Assembly: GCF_019203965.1 (NCBI RefSeq)
Contig: NZ_CP076448.1
Span: 372,001-436,000 of the forward strand
DNA from: Elioraea tepida
GTDB taxonomy: Bacteria > Pseudomonadota > Alphaproteobacteria > Acetobacterales > Acetobacteraceae
DNA length: 64,000 nt
Direction: 5' to 3'
Under the pieces are notes generated by a model. That model was given only the letters and a program-made list of their open reading frames with translations, ran no database searches and was not told the DNA's origin. Shown here piece after piece: positions 61,022 through 64,000 of the stretch (within the stretch, counting starts at the first letter, position 1; the number at the start of each line of letters is the position of its first letter). The position numbers were made by a program, and so were the translations under genes.

Positions 61022-62563
61022 ATGCAACGACGCCGCTTCTACGTCACGACCCCAATCTACTACGTCAACGACGTGCCGCATATCGGGCACGCCTACACCA
61101 CGCTCGCGGCCGATGTGCTCGCCCGCTTCATGCGGCTCGACGGGCGGGAGGTGTTCTTCCTCACCGGCACGGACGAGCACGGCCAGAAGGTGGAGAAGGC
61201 GGCGGCCGCGCGGGGAATGGCGCCGAAGCCGTTCACCGACGAGGTGAGCGCCAATTTCCGCGCGCTCGCCGCCGCGATGGGCTTCTCGAACGACGACTTC
61301 ATCCGCACCACCGAGCCGCGCCACTACCGCGCCTGCGAGGAGCTCTGGCGGCGGATCCACGCCGCCGGAGACCTCTATCTCGGCGACTACGGCGGCTGGT
61401 ACGCCGTTCGCGACGAGGCCTTCTATCGCGAAAGCGAGACGGTGGTGGGCGAGGACGGGGTGCGCCGTGCCCCCACCGGCGCTCCGGTCGAGTGGGTGAA
61501 GGAGCCCTCCTGGTTCTTCCGCCTCTCTGCCTGGCAAGAGCGGCTGCTCGCCTTCTACGACGCCAATCCGGACTTCATCGCCCCGGAGGCGCGCCGGAAC
61601 GAGGTCGTCTCTTTCGTCCGTTCGGGGCTCGAGGACCTCTCCGTCAGCCGCACGAGTTTCAGCTGGGGCGTGCCGGTGCCGGACAGCCCGGGCCACGTGA
61701 TGTATGTGTGGCTCGATGCCTTGACCAACTACGTCACCGCCACAGGCTGGCCGGACGAGACGTCCGAGCGGGCCGGGTTCTGGCCCGCCGATCTCCATCT
61801 CGTCGGCAAGGACATCCTGCGCTTTCACGCGGTCTATTGGCCTGCCTTCCTGATGAGCGCCGGCCTTGCCCCGCCGCGTCGGGTGTTCGCCCACGGCTGG
61901 TGGACGGTCGAAGGGCAGAAGATGTCGAAGTCGCTCGGCAACGTGGTCGACCCCTTCGCCGAGATCGAGCGTGTCGGGCTTGATCCGTTCCGCTTCTTCC
62001 TCTTGCGCGAGGTGCCCTTCGGCGCCGATGGAGACTACACGGAGGAGGGGCTGAGGCGCCGCCTCAATGTCGACCTCGCCAACGAGTTCGGCAATCTCGC
62101 GCAGCGCACGCTCGGCTTCATCGCCCGGAACTGCGGCGGGGTTCTTCCCATGCCGGGCGAGCTCGCGTCGGCCGACCGGGCCTTGCTCGAGGCCGCCGCG
62201 TCGCTTCTGCCAAGGATGCGCGAGGAGATGGCCCGCCAGGCGTTCCACGCCGCTCTCGAGGCGGCCTGGGCGGTGATCCGCGAGGCGAATGCCTATATCG
62301 ACCGCGAGGCGCCGTGGGCGCTGCGCAGGACCGACCCGGGCCGGATGGGCACGGTTCTCTGGACGCTCGCCGAGACGCTGCGTCGCCTCGCCATCCTGCT
62401 TCAGCCGGTGATGCCGGGGACGATGTCCCGGCTGCTCGACCAGCTCGCCGTTACCGAGCGCGGCTTCGACGCGCTCGAGCGGCCGATAGCGGGCGGCGTG
62501 GCGCTTCCCGAACCGAGGCCGCTGTTCCGCAAACTCGAGGAGAGGCCGGGGAAGGGGGGCTGA
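61022..62563 (+). CDS. metG: Methionyl-tRNA synthetase
   Basis: Charges tRNA-Met. 513 residues, the short form without the C-terminal tRNA-binding/dimer domain. Class I motifs: TPIYYVNDVPHIGHAYTTLA (HIGH) near residue 20 and KMSKSLGNVVDP (~300); FLTGTDEHGQKVEKAA and VWLDALTNYVTATGWP also fit. The start could instead be the ATG at 60995, 9 codons upstream; neither has a strong ribosome site. In the holB-metG-tatD run. Confidence 0.95.
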   Translation: MQRRRFYVTTPIYYVNDVPHIGHAYTTLAADVLARFMRLDGREVFFLTGTDEHGQKVEKAAAARGMAPKPFTDEVSANFRALAAAMGFSNDDFIRTTEPRHYRACEELWRRIHAAGDLYLGDYGGWYAVRDEAFYRESETVVGEDGVRRAPTGAPVEWVKEPSWFFRLSAWQERLLAFYDANPDFIAPEARRNEVVSFVRSGLEDLSVSRTSFSWGVPVPDSPGHVMYVWLDALTNYVTATGWPDETSERAGFWPADLHLVGKDILRFHAVYWPAFLMSAGLAPPRRVFAHGWWTVEGQKMSKSLGNVVDPFAEIERVGLDPFRFFLLREVPFGADGDYTEEGLRRRLNVDLANEFGNLAQRTLGFIARNCGGVLPMPGELASADRALLEAAASLLPRMREEMARQAFHAALEAAWAVIREANAYIDREAPWALRRTDPGRMGTVLWTLAETLRRLAILLQPVMPGTMSRLLDQLAVTERGFDALERPIAGGVALPEPRPLFRKLEERPGKGG

Positions 62564-62567
62564 GACG

Positions 62568-63356
62568 GTGCTGATCGACAGCCACTGCCATCTCGACCAC
62601 TGGTCGGCCGAGGAGCGCCCGGGGCTGATCGCGCGCGCCCGCGAGGCGGGGGTGGAGGCGGTGATCACGATCGGCGTCAGGCTGCGCCAGGCCGCCACCG
62701 TCAAGGCGATCGCCGAGGCGTTCCCGGAGGTGTGGTGCACCGTCGGCATCCACCCGCACAACGCCGCCGAGGAGCCGCTGCCGGAAGTGGCCCAGCTCGT
62801 GGCGCTCGCCGACCACCCGCGCGTCGTCGGCATCGGCGAGAGCGGGCTCGACTATCACTACGAGAAGGCCCCGCGAAAGATTGCCGCGGAAAGCTTTCGC
62901 CGGCACATCCGGGCCGCGCGTGAAACGGGCTTGCCGCTCGTCGTCCATGCCCGCGACGCCGACGCTGACATCGCCCTGATCCTGAAGGATGAACGGGAGC
63001 GGGGAGGCGCCTTCCCCTTCGTCATGCACTGCTTCAGCTCATCGCGACAACTCGCTGAAACTGCAGTTGAACTTGGCGGCCTCATCAGCTTCTCGGGGAT
63101 CCTCACCTTCCGGCGATCGGAGGAGCTGCGCGCTCTCGCCCGTGACCTGCCGGTTGACCGGCTTTTGGTCGAGACCGACGCTCCCTACCTCGCCCCAGAA
63201 CCGTTCCGGGGCAAGCGCTGCGAGCCGGGGATGGTCGCCCACACCGCCCGGACGCTGGCCCAAGTCCGCGGCCTTGGCCTTTCGGCTCTCGCCGAATTCA
63301 CCACCGCGAACACGCTCCGGCTGTTTCGCCGGCTCAGGCTGCCGGCAGCGGCGTGA
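62568..63356 (+). CDS. tatD: TatD-family metal-dependent deoxyribonuclease
   Basis: 262 residues, TIM-barrel hydrolase. Metal ligands are in DSHCHLD (~4-10), GIGESGLDYHYE, LVVHARDAD, HCFS and LLVETDAPYL. TatD/YcfH proteins act as 3'-5' nucleases. It starts at a GTG 4 bases after metG and its stop overlaps the next GTG start. Confidence 0.94.
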   Translation: MLIDSHCHLDHWSAEERPGLIARAREAGVEAVITIGVRLRQAATVKAIAEAFPEVWCTVGIHPHNAAEEPLPEVAQLVALADHPRVVGIGESGLDYHYEKAPRKIAAESFRRHIRAARETGLPLVVHARDADADIALILKDERERGGAFPFVMHCFSSSRQLAETAVELGGLISFSGILTFRRSEELRALARDLPVDRLLVETDAPYLAPEPFRGKRCEPGMVAHTARTLAQVRGLGLSALAEFTTANTLRLFRRLRLPAAA

Positions 63357-64000
63357 AGGTCACGGTCCTCGGCTGCGGCGGCTCGGGTGGGGTGCCGCTG
63401 ATCGGCGGGCGCTGGGGCGCCTGCGACCCCGAAGAGCCGCGCAACCGCCGCACGCGGGCCTCGATCCTGGTCGAGACCGAGGCCGCCACGCTGCTTGTCG
63501 ACACGGCGCCGGATCTGCGCTTTCAGCTTCTCTCGGCCGGCAAGTGGCGGATCGACGCGGTGCTCTACACCCACAGCCACGCCGACCATGTGATGGGGCT
63601 CGACGACCTGCGCGGCGTTAACAAGCTGATCGGCCGGCCGATCCCGGTGCATGCCGATGGCCGGACACTCGCTAATCTGCAGAAGCGGTTCGACTACGCC
63701 TTCCAGCCGCTGAAGGCACCGGGGGCGTTCTTCCGCCCGGTGCTCGAGCCCAACGAGATCACCCCAGGCGTGGCGTTCGAGGCGGCCGGGGTGAGAGTCC
63801 TGCCGATCCTGCAGGACCATGGGTTCATGCCGAGCCTCGGGTTCCGGATCGGCGACTTCGCCTATTCGACCGACGTGCTCGACCTTGACGAGACGGCGCT
63901 CGCGGCGCTCGGCGGGGTGCGCGTCTGGATCGTCGGCTGCTTCCAGGCCGCGCCGCACAAAACGCACGCGCATCTCGATCGCGTGCTCGGCTGGGTCGAT
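63353..64000 (+). CDS. Metallo-beta-lactamase-fold phosphodiesterase, PhnP-like (partial, 3' end outside window)
   Basis: I read this frame by hand from the GTG at 63353; it is open to the window edge (216 codons). VTVLGCGGSGGVPLIGGRWG at the N-terminus and the intact zinc motif THSHADHVMGLDDLRG identify the PhnP/YcbX-type MBL hydrolases; LPILQDHGFMPSLGFRIGDFAYSTDV follows in its core ILQDHGFMPSLGF. The tatD-MBL pair is a common housekeeping arrangement. The C-terminal ~50 residues are not in the window. Confidence 0.9.
   Translation, partial: MKVTVLGCGGSGGVPLIGGRWGACDPEEPRNRRTRASILVETEAATLLVDTAPDLRFQLLSAGKWRIDAVLYTHSHADHVMGLDDLRGVNKLIGRPIPVHADGRTLANLQKRFDYAFQPLKAPGAFFRPVLEPNEITPGVAFEAAGVRVLPILQDHGFMPSLGFRIGDFAYSTDVLDLDETALAALGGVRVWIVGCFQAAPHKTHAHLDRVLGWVD

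Noticed and set aside
1-64000. CRISPR arrays, insertion sequences, rRNA genes or riboswitches
   Set aside because: I saw no regularly spaced repeats, transposase genes with inverted ends, rRNA segments or recognisable riboswitch cores.

Overview
The window is about 64 kb of very GC-rich DNA with tightly packed, often start/stop-overlapping genes. A LexA gene preceded by a GTTC-N7-GTTC SOS box, TRAP transporters, a rlpA-dacA-tmk-holB-metG-tatD housekeeping run and several aromatic-acid pathways point to an alphaproteobacterium. An Acetobacteraceae/Rhodospirillales-type genome is my best guess, made from gene content only.

Layout. 1-3.5 kb: end of a surface-polysaccharide locus (methyltransferase fused to a second domain, ABC-2 permease, short ABC ATPase). 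3.5-4.4 kb: no recognisable gene. 4.4-13.5 kb: an aromatic catabolic block, with marR-dctPQM on the minus strand and hmgA-fahA-MBL-FAD monooxygenase-DUF2783-maiA on the plus strand. It reads as uptake of a hydroxyphenylacetate-like acid, hydroxylation to homogentisate, ring cleavage, isomerisation and hydrolysis to fumarate and acetoacetate. 13.5-18 kb: a branched-chain-amino-acid-type ABC importer (livJHMGF). 18-27.7 kb: phenylacetyl-CoA pathway (paaN; paaG-paaI-paaK-tetR; paaX and paaABCDE) with two regulators. A palindrome overlaps the likely paaA promoter.

27.7-40.3 kb: sensory and envelope genes: two chemoreceptors (one with a degenerate PilZ-like tail), a blue-light LOV histidine kinase overlapping a single-domain response regulator, a class III nucleotide cyclase, an L,D-transpeptidase, tRNA-Gly, a succinate-semialdehyde-type dehydrogenase, and a small gene broken by an in-frame TGA.

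40.5-51.4 kb: an integrative and mobilizable element inserted in the 3' end of tRNA-Ser(UGA). It is bounded by a 20-bp direct repeat (19/20 identical) and carries a tyrosine integrase, a type III-like Mod/Res restriction-modification pair, a winged-helix protein, a MobA/MobL-type relaxase, a small accessory gene and an oriT-like site in the relaxase promoter region.

51.6-64 kb: core functions: a 5'-nucleotidase-type phosphoesterase, lexA, an MmgE/PrpD protein, then a plus-strand run of murein and housekeeping genes (mltB-like, rlpA, dacA, tmk, holB, metG, tatD, and a PhnP-like hydrolase cut by the window edge).

The main points for follow-up are the tRNA-Ser element with its two att repeats and oriT-like site, the assembled phenylacetate and hydroxyphenylacetate pathways with their own transporters and regulators, the LOV kinase/regulator/chemoreceptor unit, and a lysine replacing the Walker A Ser/Thr in LivF.
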